Assembly (NCBI GenBank): GCA_034769895.1
Contig: CM068372.1
Coordinates: forward strand, 371,957,258-372,021,257
From: Magicicada septendecula
Taxonomy: Eukaryota; Arthropoda; Insecta; Hemiptera; Cicadidae
DNA: 64,000 bases
Direction: 5' to 3'
Positions 1-11,717 of the stretch are shown here, piece after piece; the first letter of the stretch is position 1; each line of letters begins with the position of its first letter. The notes under the pieces are model-generated. The model saw nothing but the letters and a program-made list of their open reading frames with translations. It made no database searches and was not told the DNA's origin. A program made the position numbers and the translations under genes.

Positions 1-1060
1 ATTTCTCCGTATTCTCCACACTCCGTTCTCCACAACTGATCCGTACATTTTCATTAGGATTTTGTCTCCCATCTTTGCTCCATGTTTCCCCCCTCTTGTT
101 GTCAGAGCCCACGTTTCAGATTCACAGGTGACAACTGGTCTCAATAATATTGTTAATTGTTTCATTGTAATGTGAATAAAACATGAAAACGACAACGTTC
201 TAAGTATGTTGAAGTTTATACGTGTATTTATTAGTAATTTTAGTATTCTAAGAACATTGTTCACGCTATCCTGGTAACACTACATTACCACAAAATTAAT
301 TTGGTATAATTAGACATGCTAATTATTTTCGCCTTAATTAAAGGTGGCAGCAATTGGATAAATACGCGGGTGGCATGCGAACGTTGAGGTAATTACACCA
401 AAAAAATGTTTTTACTTAATTATGTTTATTATGCGAATGTTTACTTAATTACATTGTAGTAAACTAATATTTAATGAATTTCTAATGTTTAATTAATGCT
501 TTCGCGATAACAAATTTCACAAATTGGTAACATTTTTCCGTGTCGTGTGAATACAAGGAATTCCCTGAAGGTCGTGTGATCTGTAGGTATATGTGGAACT
601 AATTTTGTGACACGCCCTAAAAAACGATCCTTTTGCGCTCCCAAGTGTACGGTTCCAGCATGGATGTTTTGCTAACTAAAATTATCATTGATTAACTCGA
701 GAAAATATTTCAACGACAACTTCGGAAAATAAAAAGGCTGCTGATCCACCGAGTTTAGTGGCTAAATACATAACTATCTAAATAAATTTACTAATTGCCT
801 GGTACTTAATAGTGCACGATGAAGCCTCAACATGACAACATGACGATGGTTGCAACCGGAAACAGTGAAACGATTACAAACTGTATTGAACACGACCAAA
901 CGTGACGAACCCAACAAGCATCCCGTTCGTTTTGTTTAATCTCACCATAATATAGGCCTATATTTTCACTACGTATAGACGTAGAACGTTCCTTGTGCTA
1001 CGAACAAAAAGGATAAGCAAGAATCCAAATCCGCATTCAAACAAACTAACAGTAGACGAT
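1..1060. other. Intronic AT-rich DNA, nothing recognised
   Basis: This is part of the last visible hyaluronidase intron. No exon with the expected C-terminal family 56 motifs is seen on the minus strand. One TAGGCCTA octamer lies near 954. Confidence 0.5.
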
Positions 1061-1067
1061 TAAACGG

Positions 1068-2415
1068 CTCTCAGTTTTAACTCGACCGTTCGGCATTTGA
1101 CTGTCTGTCTATTTGGGGTATGTCTCAAGATGAATTTTAACGCGTGAAACGATTTTCATAAAACTTGGCATGCGTGTACATACTGTTACCTTACAGAGTC
1201 CTATTGTTTCTGAGATTGATACCTCCAAAAATAGACGGTGGGAGCATAAATGTGAGGGGTCAAAATTTTAAAGAAATCTGAAAGTCGATGTAGGGTATCA
1301 AGTTGTAGGAAATCTTAATCAAAATATGAATTTAGTAGGCCTATTTATATTTTAAAATTTTGGGACGCTGGGGATCAGAAAGTGGGTAAAATTTTGATGA
1401 GATCGCAAAAAGTCATGTAGCATATAAAATTACAACGAATTTTAACTACAGTTTGAATGTAGCGTTAAGGTCTTGAAATTTCAAAATTTTGTGATGACAG
1501 GGCATAAAAGTTTGATAAAATTGTGTATTCCATGTGGGGCATCAAATTAAAGGGAATTGTAACCATAGTCAAAACATAGTTTACTAAGTCCATGTCGGGT
1601 ATCAAATTAAAGGGAATTTACTTATAATCTGAATTTGGTGTACACTTTAAGAAAGTTTCAAATTTTTAGACCCCACAACCAAAAAAGTATTAAAAATTAT
1701 TTTAAATTGTAAAAATCCACCCGGGTATCAGATTAAAGGAAATTTTAACCGCAGTGTGAATTTAGTGCTTATTTTTGAGAATTTAAAAATTTTTGGACTC
1801 AAAAACCCTAAAAAGTAGAGAAAAACTTTGATCAAATTGAAAAAATTCGTGTGGGAATTTTACTTAAAATATAAATTTAGTGTTAGATTTAGGAAATTTA
1901 AAGTTTTTGAACACCAGGGCCTAAAAAGTTGATCAACACCTTAGTAAAATTGCAAATTCCACGTGGGGTAACAAATTAAAGAGAATTTTAACTAAAATCC
2001 TAATAGCCTATACTGTAAACCTTAAGAAATTAAAAATTGTTTAGAGCTTAGGGGCTGGAATTTTTAAAAATTGTAAAAATCTATCCGGGTGTCAGACTAA
2101 GTGGAATTTTAACACAAATCCGAGTGTTTGGAATTTTTAATGTTTATTGTACGATTGTCTGCCCTTCAGTTGTTATTTTACCAAAAGAAAGAAGAGTGTA
2201 GTCAGGATTTTTGTAATTTTTCTGTTAATCGAAAAATTTCTAATATCCAAATTTAGCTAATAATATAAATAGCCCACTAATATATTCTAATAATAGGCCT
2301 GCAACTATACTTCAATTGGAGTAATATATATTAGATATATTAGAATATATAATAATACTACAACTTCACTGGAAGTAATAAGCGAGTAGTGTAGCGCAGG
2401 GAGCATAGGCATACT
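1068..2415 (+). repeat. Interspersed repeat with ~122-bp internal units, copy A
   Basis: Starts around TTTTAACTCGACCGTTCGGC, followed by a CTGTCTGTCTAT run and a CGATTTTCATAAA box. It then holds about eight degenerate units that begin near 1293, 1417, 1537, 1597, 1723, 1852, 1965 and 2087, each carrying a form of GGGTATCAAATTAAAGGGAA. It ends at a GCGAG...AGGGAGC block near 2380-2410. The same head and tail bound copies near 28.1-28.85 kb (minus) and 50.43-51.14 kb (plus). No coding capacity is seen and the superfamily is unknown. Confidence 0.7.
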
Positions 2416-2546
2416 ACTATAGTCTCTTTATTTCTTTGGTAGGTTTGACCGCGTGACTGCGCGACTGACGATGGCCAAGTTATGTTAACCATACTTTACT
2501 GAGTAATTATGATAAACTTAACATGCCGACTGTTTCATAGTCTTAC

Positions 2547-2748
2547 TTTAGAAAGCTCTCTGTGTGTGTCGGTGTATCTGTAGGTGACGAAAGGCCAAAC
2601 CGGGACTCCTCCGTTGTTCTTGGACACGCGAACGGCTTCCTTTACTCGCGTCCTCACCATGTCCGCACGTCCTTGCGCCGTGTGTGAGTTCTCTGCCAAG
2701 TACACAGAAGGGAATATGGCAGTGTTGTGGTCGAATAGCCAAGACATG
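2547..2748 (-). CDS. Hyaluronidase exon 5: SWLF / SVYL region
   Basis: The 202-base exon lies between the acceptor TTTGTTTCAG and the donor TCTAAA/GTAAGA, residues 220-287, ending in phase 0. It encodes MSWLF, the conserved PSVYL strand with its active-site Tyr, and VKEAVRVSKN followed by a Tyr-rich segment ending THRELSK, all in the order seen in family 56. No continuation exon is found between here and base 1, so the next exon, with the conserved Trp and final cysteines, must lie outside the window. Confidence 0.9.
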
Positions 2749-2985
2749 CTGAAACAAAAACAGAAATATGGCAGGAGCGTGATAACGTTATCATTCCGCT
2801 TACAGCTAAATGTGATACAAGACCAACAGAGAGGCTTCAACCTTTTGCTTATAATTGAATGTTGGTTACAGAATTTAAACGGATGCCCATTTAAATGACG
2901 GAAAGGTTCAATATCACTCTTACAATTAGATTATGTAACGCGTTAGAAAAGAAACCAGACAGACAGTATTCAGTTGATTTCGTAC

Positions 2986-3152
2986 TTGTTATTTGCGTCG
3001 ATGGCATCTTGCAGGCACTTAGTCGGGTCAGCTGTGTTGAAACACTTGGGGTAGTCGTAGAACCCGATTTTACTATTCCGTCTCATTTGCAACACCTTGT
3101 CTACCGTTGCCTGCATGAATTGCCTAGCGGCTTTTTCGAACTGCCTCTCCGC
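2986..3152 (-). CDS. Hyaluronidase exon 4: helix and two-cysteine loop
   Basis: The 167-base exon follows the acceptor TTGTTCAG after a pyrimidine-rich run and ends at the donor AACAA/GTACGA. It covers residues 165-219 in phase 0 to 2. It encodes the amphipathic AERQFEKAARQF helix, then GFYDYPKC and a second Cys nine residues later, matching the small disulfide loop and the active-site Tyr strand of family 56. It lies about 15 kb from exon 3, across an intron full of transposons. The donor is inferred: it is the one that joins in frame to exon 5. Confidence 0.9.
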
Positions 3153-3310
3153 CTGAACAAATTTAACAACAGCAATATAAAACACACATGAAGCGTAATG
3201 AAGGGCATATAATTAAGCATAGATAAAATGAAGGGTTGGAAAGGAGTACCTACCACACGACTCACGTTTACAATTTCTCTCAAAGCAGTTAGAATAAAAC
3301 GGGTTCATTT

Positions 3311-3684
3311 TGTTGAGGTATGGGTAAAAATAATGAATAATTTAAGTACAGGAGCAAACACACGCTTTATTGAAGGAACAGTTTAGTAGCAAGTATACAT
3401 AAAACGGACACACGAAATACACATTACAAGAGCACATTTAAAACTGAACCTGAACTTGTCGAGTGCATCTCTATTTATATAGAAAAACAGCTTCCAGATC
3501 TTTCCTTTTATTTAAAACTTCGAGAACATTACTTTTCTAGACTCACAGTAAACGGGCATGTGTGCGGGTTGAGGCCCCGCCCAGGCAGCTCGACCCCCCA
3601 CCGCACAATACAAACTTTCACTTCTACAATGACAGGTACATTTACTTAAGAATGAATGTAGAGTTTTCCAGTATATTCTCAACA
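3311..3684 (-). repeat. 3' LTR of the Ty1/copia element
   Basis: Read on the minus strand it begins TGTTGAGAATATAC and ends CCATACCTCAACA, giving 7-bp inverted ends (TGTTGAG/CTCAACA). It lies directly after a purine-rich tract (AGTTTTAGGGAGGG), the polypurine tract position, downstream of the RNase H coding region. It carries AATAAA-type signals. Length is 374 bp. The matching 5' LTR is not in the window. Confidence 0.8.
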
Positions 3685-3691
3685 CCCTCCC

Positions 3692-4869
3692 TAAAACTCT
3701 ACATTCTCACAATCACATTAATTTTAAAAAAAAATTCATTTTTACTCTTAAGTCCAAGTTTAGATCTTAAATAAACAAATTTTGGTTTTGACAAAGCTTT
3801 CGTAAGTATATCAGCGACTTGTTCATCACTTTTAACATAATGTACATCAATTTCTCCATTTTGAAAACAATAACGTACATAATTATATTTCACATCAATA
3901 TGTTTTGTCCTTTGATGGAATTCAGGATTACTTATAAGTTTTAATGCACTCATATTATCTATATATAAATCATATTTATCAGTCTTACAATCGCATTCAT
4001 TAAATAGCTTCTTTAACCACATTATTTCAGTTGTTGCTAATGCTGCACTTACAAATTCTGACTCGGTTGTTGATAATGATACAGATTGTTGCTTCTTACT
4101 TCGCCATATAATTGCAGCATTTGCATACATACAAGCTACGCCAGAAGTTGATTTACGTGTAACTGTATCGCTAGCATAATCAGCATCCACTATAAGCTTT
4201 AAAGTTGCCATCCGTACAATATAGTACTCCAAAATCAATCGTACCTTTTAGATAACGTAAAATTCGTTTAACAATTGACCAATGAGCTACACTTGGTTTG
4301 TCTAAAACTCTAGATACAACATTTACAGCAAAACTTATGTCCGGACGACTTACAATTTGCAAAAACATCAAATTGCCGACAGCTTCACGATAAGGTACAT
4401 TACTTACAATAGTTTTTGATAAATATTGATCATGATTACAATCAATTGGCGTGGATACAATATTAGCTTCTGACATATTAAACTTTTCTAAGATTTTGTT
4501 AATATAAGTACTTTGATGAATGAAAACAGACCCATTATTCAATCTACAAATTTCCATTCCAAGATAATTAGTAACTTCTTTAGTAATAGTAATTTTCAAT
4601 TTTTTACTCAAATCATTCAACAATTTATCAATCAAACTTTCATTTGAAGCTGCAATAAGTCCATCATCAACATAAATTGCTAACAAGATCTTATTATTAT
4701 TTTTGTTATATATGTATAAACATGGGTCACCCGTACTTTGACAAAAATCTAAATTTACAAGAAAATTAGTGAAGTGCTCAGTCCAGCATCTTGGTGCTTG
4801 TTTTAAGCCGTATAAACTTTTCATTAATTTACATACGCGTGAGCTTCCATCATCAAAACCTTCAGGTTG

Positions 4870-4875
<6 letters not shown>
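3692..4875 (-). pseudogene. Ty1/copia reverse transcriptase and RNase H (broken)
   Basis: This is the C-terminal half of a copia-type polyprotein. The RT part (from 4875) shows MKQPEGF, SLYGLKQAPRCW, the catalytic IYVDDGLI box and the PYREAVGNLMFL region. The RNase H part continues with DADYASD, KSTSG, SLSTTESEF and the HIDVKYNYVR/ADILTKAL tail. A one-base insertion near 4190 (TATAGTGGATGC) shifts the frame between the two domains. The upstream part of the same polyprotein lies at 8040-8960, separated by a (TA)n run and a ~3-kb insertion. The element is therefore inactive. Confidence 0.93.

Positions 4876-4925
<50 letters not shown>
4876..4925. repeat. (TA)n microsatellite at the copia break point
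   Basis: A run of about 25 TA units sits exactly where the copia codons for DIY-M (GATATATATATG) should be, so it grew from coding sequence or from the insertion's target site. Confidence 0.9.
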
Positions 4926-4930
<5 letters not shown>

Positions 4931-7924
4931 GTAAACGACTATCGTGTGTGTTTAAAATTAACTTGAAATAAAATAAAAGTGTTGTTATTTAAACTTATAT
5001 TCGTGGTTAAAATATTAAAAGTCTCGTTAAAACAAAGTTCAATTATGTGTGAAGTATTCTTTTGAGGTAACTCAATGTTTGGAATAGTTGTTTCTAATTG
5101 AAGGTTACTAAAGTAGTAAAGTAATTTAAAATGAAACATTCAAAGTTACTCACAGTGTGTTTACAATGGTTTAATTATACTTGTTTAAAAAGAATTCCCT
5201 TATATTAAATAAATAAAATAGTGAAGTTGATTATAATTAAATGCTAAATTAGCTTAAGTTAAAACGTGAAGTATAGCAGTTGGTTGCTTGATAATAGTTC
5301 TCGTCTGGTTGAAACTGGTAGTAAAACTTCTTCTCCAAATTGCAGGTAGTCTGAGTATGTCACGTCTCGTAATGTCTGGACAATATCATAAACAAAAATA
5401 TACTTTTACGTACCTGATCGTGTTTACTAGAAGTTCACTAAACTGTCAACTCAGTTTACAAACACCAACTCACTTTGGTTGCAAGGTTAGGTTACCTTGT
5501 TTATTAATTAGTGGGCGCCACACGGATTTATTCAGGGAAAATCCCGTGTAAAACCCACACATAAAATCACTGAATGGTTAGAAAATTTAAAATACTTGAG
5601 TATCACCTTTTGGCAATGTTATTCCAAAATGTTAAACACAACAGAAGGTTGTTTAAGTTTTTTAAAATAAAATATTTAATTATTCTATGGAAATAAATCA
5701 AATCAGTTGATGCTGTTAGTAATGGGTTTATTTACACCCTCATAGAGAATTCAAAAACAAATATAATGCAAACATACAAAGTTGTACAATTAAAAGTCAG
5801 TTATTATATGCCTTATACGGCTTGCTCAGAACATGAATTATAAATCTGGTTAAGTCCAGATGCTATTTATTTTTAACATTAAGATTATGATTATCTCAGT
5901 TGTGAATTCTTTGAGACACGAAAGAAAACAATTATGCCTACACAATATCCAATAATCCTTTTGATATAAAATTGATCAACAAAGTTTTTAGGTTACTTTC
6001 GAAAAGTAAACAAAATTAAAAAATGATCTGTTGAAAGATCGCGCGTTTCATCAACGCTTGCTTTTTTAGTGACAATATTTATCCAGTGAGAACCCTTACA
6101 ACTAACATATAGCTTAATCAATAATAACAAATTTGTATAATAAATTGAGACGTGGTGTAATCTTAAAATGTTTTTGTGTTTTGCGTCAGTACAGGTTATT
6201 GTTGAAAAAAGTACAGGTTATGGCGCTCAGATCAAGATTAGTAATGATTGCACTGTTACCTTCTGAGTTTTAATTATTTAATTAAAACTTATTAATCACT
6301 TCAGTAATCGGATTATAATGATTACTGGGTTTCGGCACTAAACTCGCACAAGAACAGAATAATGCGATCCTCTTCTGATTAAAATGGATCGTGAATAATA
6401 ACAATAAATTATTTTCTGTTCGTTATTCCCGCACAAAATTAAAATGATACTGCACTTAATCACTGTTGTTTGCTGTAGATGAACTTGAAGTAGTCGTTTC
6501 TTGTTGTTGAACTATTGGTTTCAATATAATATGTAAATGACGCTAAGAGTTATTAAAAATGTAGAGATGGCGGGCACACGTCTGTGCTACACGCTAGTCA
6601 GTAAGAGTCTGCTTCAAAATTCGCTGTTTCGTCTTTATATACCCCCTTCTTTGAACGGCCTTAGGTAAAAATGTTAATTACTAACTAATTTTCTGATTGG
6701 CTTTGGTAGGTGTGTCGGTATGACGTGTCACTTTTTGGCAGTTGATAACGGCTTTTTCTAACCGTCAAATGTAGCGGTGACAGCTAGTTGTCATTTTTGT
6801 TATTATTCTTAAACAGTTTCCCGATGTACATTTTTAGAATGATGCTAACATCTCTCCCGCACTAAATACAGTTGCGATTGGGTTGATATTACTATCAAAT
6901 TAAAGATTGTTTTTTTTCCTTTAATTTGATACCACTCGATCTCGAATTACTTTCACTTTGACCGACATTGTTATAAAACCAATGTTCGGGTACATCACTT
7001 TCACTGTCGTCTGCTATTTCTGAGTCGCCGGTTTTACACTTTTGGTTAATATTGTTTGTGTTCACATATCATTTTATTAATCAAATGTTTATGTGCGAAC
7101 ACCATTAATGCTGTACTGACATTTTCACTGAACATTACTTGTACACCTAAACTCTATACATTGTAATGAATGATCCTACTGACTATGACATTTCGTTTTA
7201 TGCTAATTCGTTTTAAACTACTATTTAACAATTAAAATTATGATTAAACCTATTGTTTTAATAATGTTTTTTGTTATGTCAAGGCATAACCATGGTTCTG
7301 TGTATTTTAATTTACACTTGTGTTAATTCTCAATAGCCAATTTACTGACTAATGTTTGGTCTAAGCTTGCTAAGACATATCGCCTACATTGGAATTTGGC
7401 CTTAATAATGCTTATTGGTTCTCAATTCGGTAAATTGTGGAGATATCTTATTTGTATAAGATTCTCTCTTATAAATAGTTCTCCTTTCTAACAAGTATAT
7501 TTGATGCTGAAATACATCTTTGTTCTCACTATGTAGCCATTGTTAACATTAGTTTTGGCATTCATAATTTACTGGTCATTGTCACATCTATTATCAGCAA
7601 AATGCTAATTCTGCTTTCACAGTATTTAACTGCTCATTAGTTCATTTTTTGTTTACATATGACATTCGGTTTACATCAACTACTTACTGGATTGACAGCT
7701 GAATGTAAATTTACTCTGTCCATCAGTTCGTTTTAGTCTCAGTCTAGTTGTAGTGTCAAACAGCCCTTGGGTTACTGTTTCATGTGGCACTTCTGCTTCA
7801 TTCTTCTTTCTTGGTTTCTTCTTTCTTGGTTATTTCTACTATTATATTCCTATTTACATGGTTGTTTTGTCCTTATAAAATCTGATAATATACACTTAGG
7901 TTAGGTAACATCTTGTGATGTTAC
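4926..7924 (-). mobile_element. ~3-kb insertion splitting the copia element; candidate long LTR plus leader
   Basis: The copia polyprotein is interrupted between (TA)n runs at 4876-4925 and 7925-7934. On the minus strand the insertion begins TGTAACATCAC (7924). Near 5521-5504 it contains TGGCGCCCACTAATTAA, which looks like a tRNA primer-binding site after an LTR end, followed by ~590 bp of leader-like sequence. If so, 7924-5522 would be a ~2.4-kb LTR. A TATA-like GTATATAAAGAC at 6642-6631 supports a minus-strand promoter. No gag or pol is recognised inside. The insertion is clear; the LTR reading is tentative. Confidence 0.45.
6631..6642 (-). promoter_or_regulatory. TATA-box-like core promoter inside the insertion
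   Basis: Minus-strand GTATATAAAGAC preceded by a G run. The position suits a retroelement LTR promoter reading towards the putative primer-binding site. No initiator is clearly visible, so this rests on the TATA match alone. Confidence 0.3.
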
Positions 7925-7934
7925 AATATATATA

Positions 7935-8095
7935 TAAGATTGATACTTAGTATTTCTGCTCGTCAAAATTTACATATCGGTAAATTTGATATAAAAACGG
8001 CTTTTTTATACGGTGACTTAAAGGAAGATATATATATATCAAATTTACCGATATGTAAATTTTGACGAGCAGAAATACTAAGTATCAATCTTATT
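7935..8095. repeat. Inverted duplication of copia coding sequence
   Basis: Bases 7935-7993 are the reverse complement of 8037-8095. The right arm is in the element's normal minus orientation and reads ...[12 protein letters not shown]. The left arm, read on the plus strand, repeats this and continues as [15 protein letters not shown] up to 8035. This is the correct next stretch of RT, now flipped. The junction lies in an ATATATAT run. It records an inversion or template switch during insertion or repair. Confidence 0.85.
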
Positions 8096-8963
8096 GTATC
8101 AAAGCGAACAACCGGACTAAAAGTTTCTTTATAATCTATATCTTTCTGTCGCGAATAACCTTTAATAACCAACCGCGCTTTATAACGTTCTGTACCATCT
8201 GGATTGAGCTTCTTCACAAAAACCCAACGATTGTTAATCACCTTTTTTTATCTTTTGGCTTTTCCACTAATACCCATGTCTTATTTTCATACAAAGAGTT
8301 CATTTCGTCCTGCATTGCAGCTTGCCAACTATCTTTTTCTTTACTTGTAATTGCTTCGTTATAATTAGATGGTAACTTTTCAGCAATAAACGTGATCGGA
8401 CATCCATAATATTCTGTAGGTTTTAATTTTGTTCTATCGAGCAATTGTCGTCCAGTTTGATTGTTATCGCTACTTGAAGATTGTAAAGGTTCTCTTTCTT
8501 CAAACTCATTTGATTCATTTTTAAGTAAAAGTTCATTATTTTTAGGAGTTATAATTTCATTTTCTTCAGTTTCTTTATTATTATTGTTCAAAGAATTCAA
8601 AATAATTGAATCAGCTAATACTCTTTCAGGTTTAAGAAATACATCTCTACTTATAATGACATCTCGCACTTCCGGAACATATACACGATAACCTTTACAA
8701 TACTCATGATATCCGACCAGATAACCCCTCACCGATATTTTATCAAGTTTCTTACGCTTTTCTTTTGATACATGTACATAACACATGGTTCCAAATATTT
8801 TAAATCTATCAACAGTAGTTGTTTTTCCATTCCATAACTCATAAGGAGTTTTATTATTTTGTTTTGTTGGGCCTGTTCTATTAATTACATGTACAGCAGT
8901 ATTCATTGCTTCTGCCCATAAGAATAGAGGTAAGTTTGAATTTGAATATAATATTTTCAAAAA
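8040..8963 (-). pseudogene. Ty1/copia integrase C-terminus and RT start (broken)
   Basis: On the minus strand from about 8960 the peptide shows LPLFLWAEAMNTAVHVINR, the PYELWNGKTTTVDRFKIFG box, GYLVGYHEYCKGYRVYVPE and a polar linker, then WQAAMQDEMNSLYENKTW and [11 protein letters not shown], the entry to copia RT. The integrase catalytic core that should precede this is missing, so the copy is 5'-truncated at about 8963. Two extra bases near 8240 shift the frame between linker and RT. It continues into the inverted block at 8040 and, after the insertion, at 4875. Confidence 0.9.
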
Positions 8964-9046
8964 ACAAATACACCCAAAATTTTTTTTTTATTTTTATTAA
9001 CAAACAAAATATTTTTATTTTGTAAACGAATTATATATTTTGTTAC

Positions 9047-9219
9047 AAAATTGGCGCTCACAACAGTGGGACGTAAAACAAAATAAAGCAAACCCGAGCA
9101 GAAGTCTCGTGTTGTTACAAAATATATATATATTGTTACTAAACCTTTATCCGAGTTCCGATCTTATCATATACCTTATATATAATTATATCTTAAACTC
9201 CACTGTTGTGAGCCAATTT
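9047..9219. repeat. Head-to-head primer-binding-site-like sequences
   Basis: Plus-strand TTGGCGCTCACAACAGTGGG at 9051-9070 faces its near-reverse complement CCACTGTTGTGAGCCAATTT at 9200-9219. TTGGCGC following TTACA is the usual look of an LTR end plus tRNA primer-binding site. Two such ends in opposite orientation, about 130 bp apart and separated by (TA)n, suggest an inverted duplication or two retroelements joined head to head. Confidence 0.5.
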
Positions 9220-11681
9220 GTAAACCAATTGTTTTTTTTTTTTTTAATAAATGTTTTGTTATTATTGATTGTCTTGTGTTTATTTAATATTTATGAAGTG
9301 ATAAGTGGTCTCTCTTAAGCACCGCAATGTCAGGTTATTTGTGAAGAAATAATATTTTTTAATTGGTGATATTAATCAATATTAAGAATATCTCAATATT
9401 ATATAATAATTTAGTACATTCTGAAATAATAACGTTCAACACCAGTTGATTTATTGGGTAATTCTATGGTTATTATTCAGGCCTAGTCTGCATCAAGTGT
9501 TGAGAGAGGAGAGTAAAATCCTTAAATAAGTTTCTCTTCTCTTGGAATTCAACAGCTGTCCGCGGGCTAGCGCTGTGGTTCACAGTCAGCTGGTTATTGT
9601 AGGTTAGTTGTTCCGCTTACTGTACTTCTCACGTTACTCTCTCTATAAATTACAACTCATTCAACATGCACTAAATATTATACAAATAATAAGAAATCGC
9701 CAATTTCAAGAATGATTCTTTATTTTATATTTTTTCTTTGAAAACAAATGTTCTTCCTTCACTAAGATACAAAAATCGATCGTACTGGAATGAATCGATT
9801 AATTATCGAATTCAGGTTTATATATTACTTTTATTTATTATTGTTTTTCTTAAACACAGGGTATGAAGGTTCTTTTGACTATTAGTAAGGTCAGAAAATG
9901 CAAAAATAAGACTACAAGGTATACAACCTATTACTAAATTTTTATTAATTAATATTTAAAATAAGTAGAGTTTACCGTCCGATGACACAGTTACTTGTAA
10001 TGGCCGTGCCCAGATAACCTCGTGCTTCGAGATGGTTGATCAACGCCAAGATACAGATGTATAAATCCTCGCCAGTCTTCACTCCAGTTTCGAAATAAAA
10101 TTTGGTGTCTTGGTCCTGGGATGATGCAGAAATGCCAATCCTTACTCTTCGCCAATGTCCAGTTTTTGTGGTTACGGGTTCCACTGTATTTTGTGTCGGA
10201 ATATGTTTTCTCTATCGAGTCATGAAAAGTGAGGTTCAAGTACAATTTTAATTTCTTCTTTCGTCCTTTAGAATACTGGATTACTTTAATTCATTCAGGT
10301 AGTTATTTATCTTCATTTGCCTATTATTTAAATTTAATGATTACTCCTTTTACTGGGTTTAATTGGTAAAGTTCTTCCTTTAGACTTTCGTCAATTTTAA
10401 TTGATAGGCTTAATTGTACTCTTTTATATATGACCGTCAAAAGTCAGCGAGCTCTCCTTTTGTTAGTTATTATTTAACTTTGTTGACTCATTAATTTATT
10501 CTATATAATTTTCTCATTTTTTCTAGGTTCATAAAAACTAAACTGTCCTCATTCATGGATAACAATTCAATAATCGAATAAACAAATTTTAATCCATTTT
10601 GTCGTCCTTGACAACCAGTCTTTGTTCTCTTATTGGATAATATTTATAATCCTAGAACCATAATTAAACAATATTCTTTAACTTAATAAAATACTCCCTT
10701 ACTAAAGTTACATTATATCATATTAAACCTTTACATATTTTTTGTTATTAAATTATATACATTTTGCTATCGTTTCCTCTTAATCTACTTAGTCTAACAA
10801 GTACCATTTTCTCATTACAAAATACCAATTTTAGGCATAATTGTTCTATTACATTTTAAGATTTTATTTTAATTGAAGTTACTTATTTGCTATCAATAAC
10901 TACTATTGATTTCTCCTAACTTATTACATTACACTTAGTGTTTTTACAAATTTTGTTACCTAACTTTTCTGACCTGACTTCCTATACAATGTCACTGGTT
11001 TATGGCCTATCATTACATTTTTATCTCATTCTGATTTTAATTTATTATTACCTATATTAGTATAGAACCTTTCATTTGTTTATAACGTAATTACAATAAA
11101 CCCTTTGGTATCTTATTAACAATTATTGCCTTTCTGGCCAAGTTTACAATTATAATCCACATACTAAATAAGTACATGTATACAAAATATTTAATCTTAG
11201 AAAGTTTAACACCATATATTTGTTAACATAAAAATGAAATTAACATCAATTAATTGATATTCTCTTAAAACAATTGTTTCACCTGTTACATACAAAAAAC
11301 AACATAAATACCATGATAATAAAACAACATGATAAAACATAATAACATGCACATTTTTATAAAATAAATTATGCACCAATTAATTAGTCTCCTCTCAGTT
11401 AATTCATTAATTATTCTAAAACTGTCTATGTTATGTTTCACATTACTTGTCACTATGTTTATCGTTTACCCTTTTCACTGAACAGTTAATAGTTTATATT
11501 TATAAACATTCTTATTTTTTCTTTTACCTTGTATTCTTATTTGGGGATTATTTATACATTTAATAATGGTTTACTTTTCTGACCTTTTATTACTACGGAC
11601 AATTATTATTTTTTTATTTTTTAGTTTGAGAATTATAAATTTTTTATGTAACGTAGGGGACCATATTTTCATTACGTTACA

Positions 11682-11683
<2 letters not shown>
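9217..11683 (-). repeat. Candidate ~2.47-kb LTR, second copy of this architecture
   Basis: On the minus strand the stretch starts TGTAACGTAATG beside (TA)n at 11683 and ends at TTTACA just before AATTGGCTCACAACAGTGG. It is very T-rich on the plus strand and lacks long open frames, apart from a GC-richer island at 9970-10250. It resembles the 5.5-7.9 kb and 59.7-62.6 kb stretches in ends and composition but not obviously in sequence. No internal coding region follows. Confidence 0.35.
9972..10245 (-). other. Unidentified coding-like island
   Basis: A GC-richer block in very AT-rich DNA holds two overlapping minus-strand frames. One ends ...TKFYFETGVKTGEDLYI...LINHLEARGYLGTAIT before a stop. 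The other contains SGTRNHKNWTLAKSKDW. They may be one protein split by a frameshift near 10150. I do not recognise it, and no clear splice acceptor was found. It lies inside a candidate LTR, so it may be a captured fragment. Confidence 0.25.

Positions 11684-11717
<34 letters not shown>

Noticed and set aside
1-2546. Search for the last hyaluronidase exon
   Set aside because: No minus-strand segment here shows the expected C-terminal motifs; the space is filled by a dispersed repeat.
2584-3191. Plus-strand open frames of about 100 codons
   Set aside because: They are antisense shadows of hyaluronidase exons 4 and 5, which have splice sites and family motifs on the minus strand.
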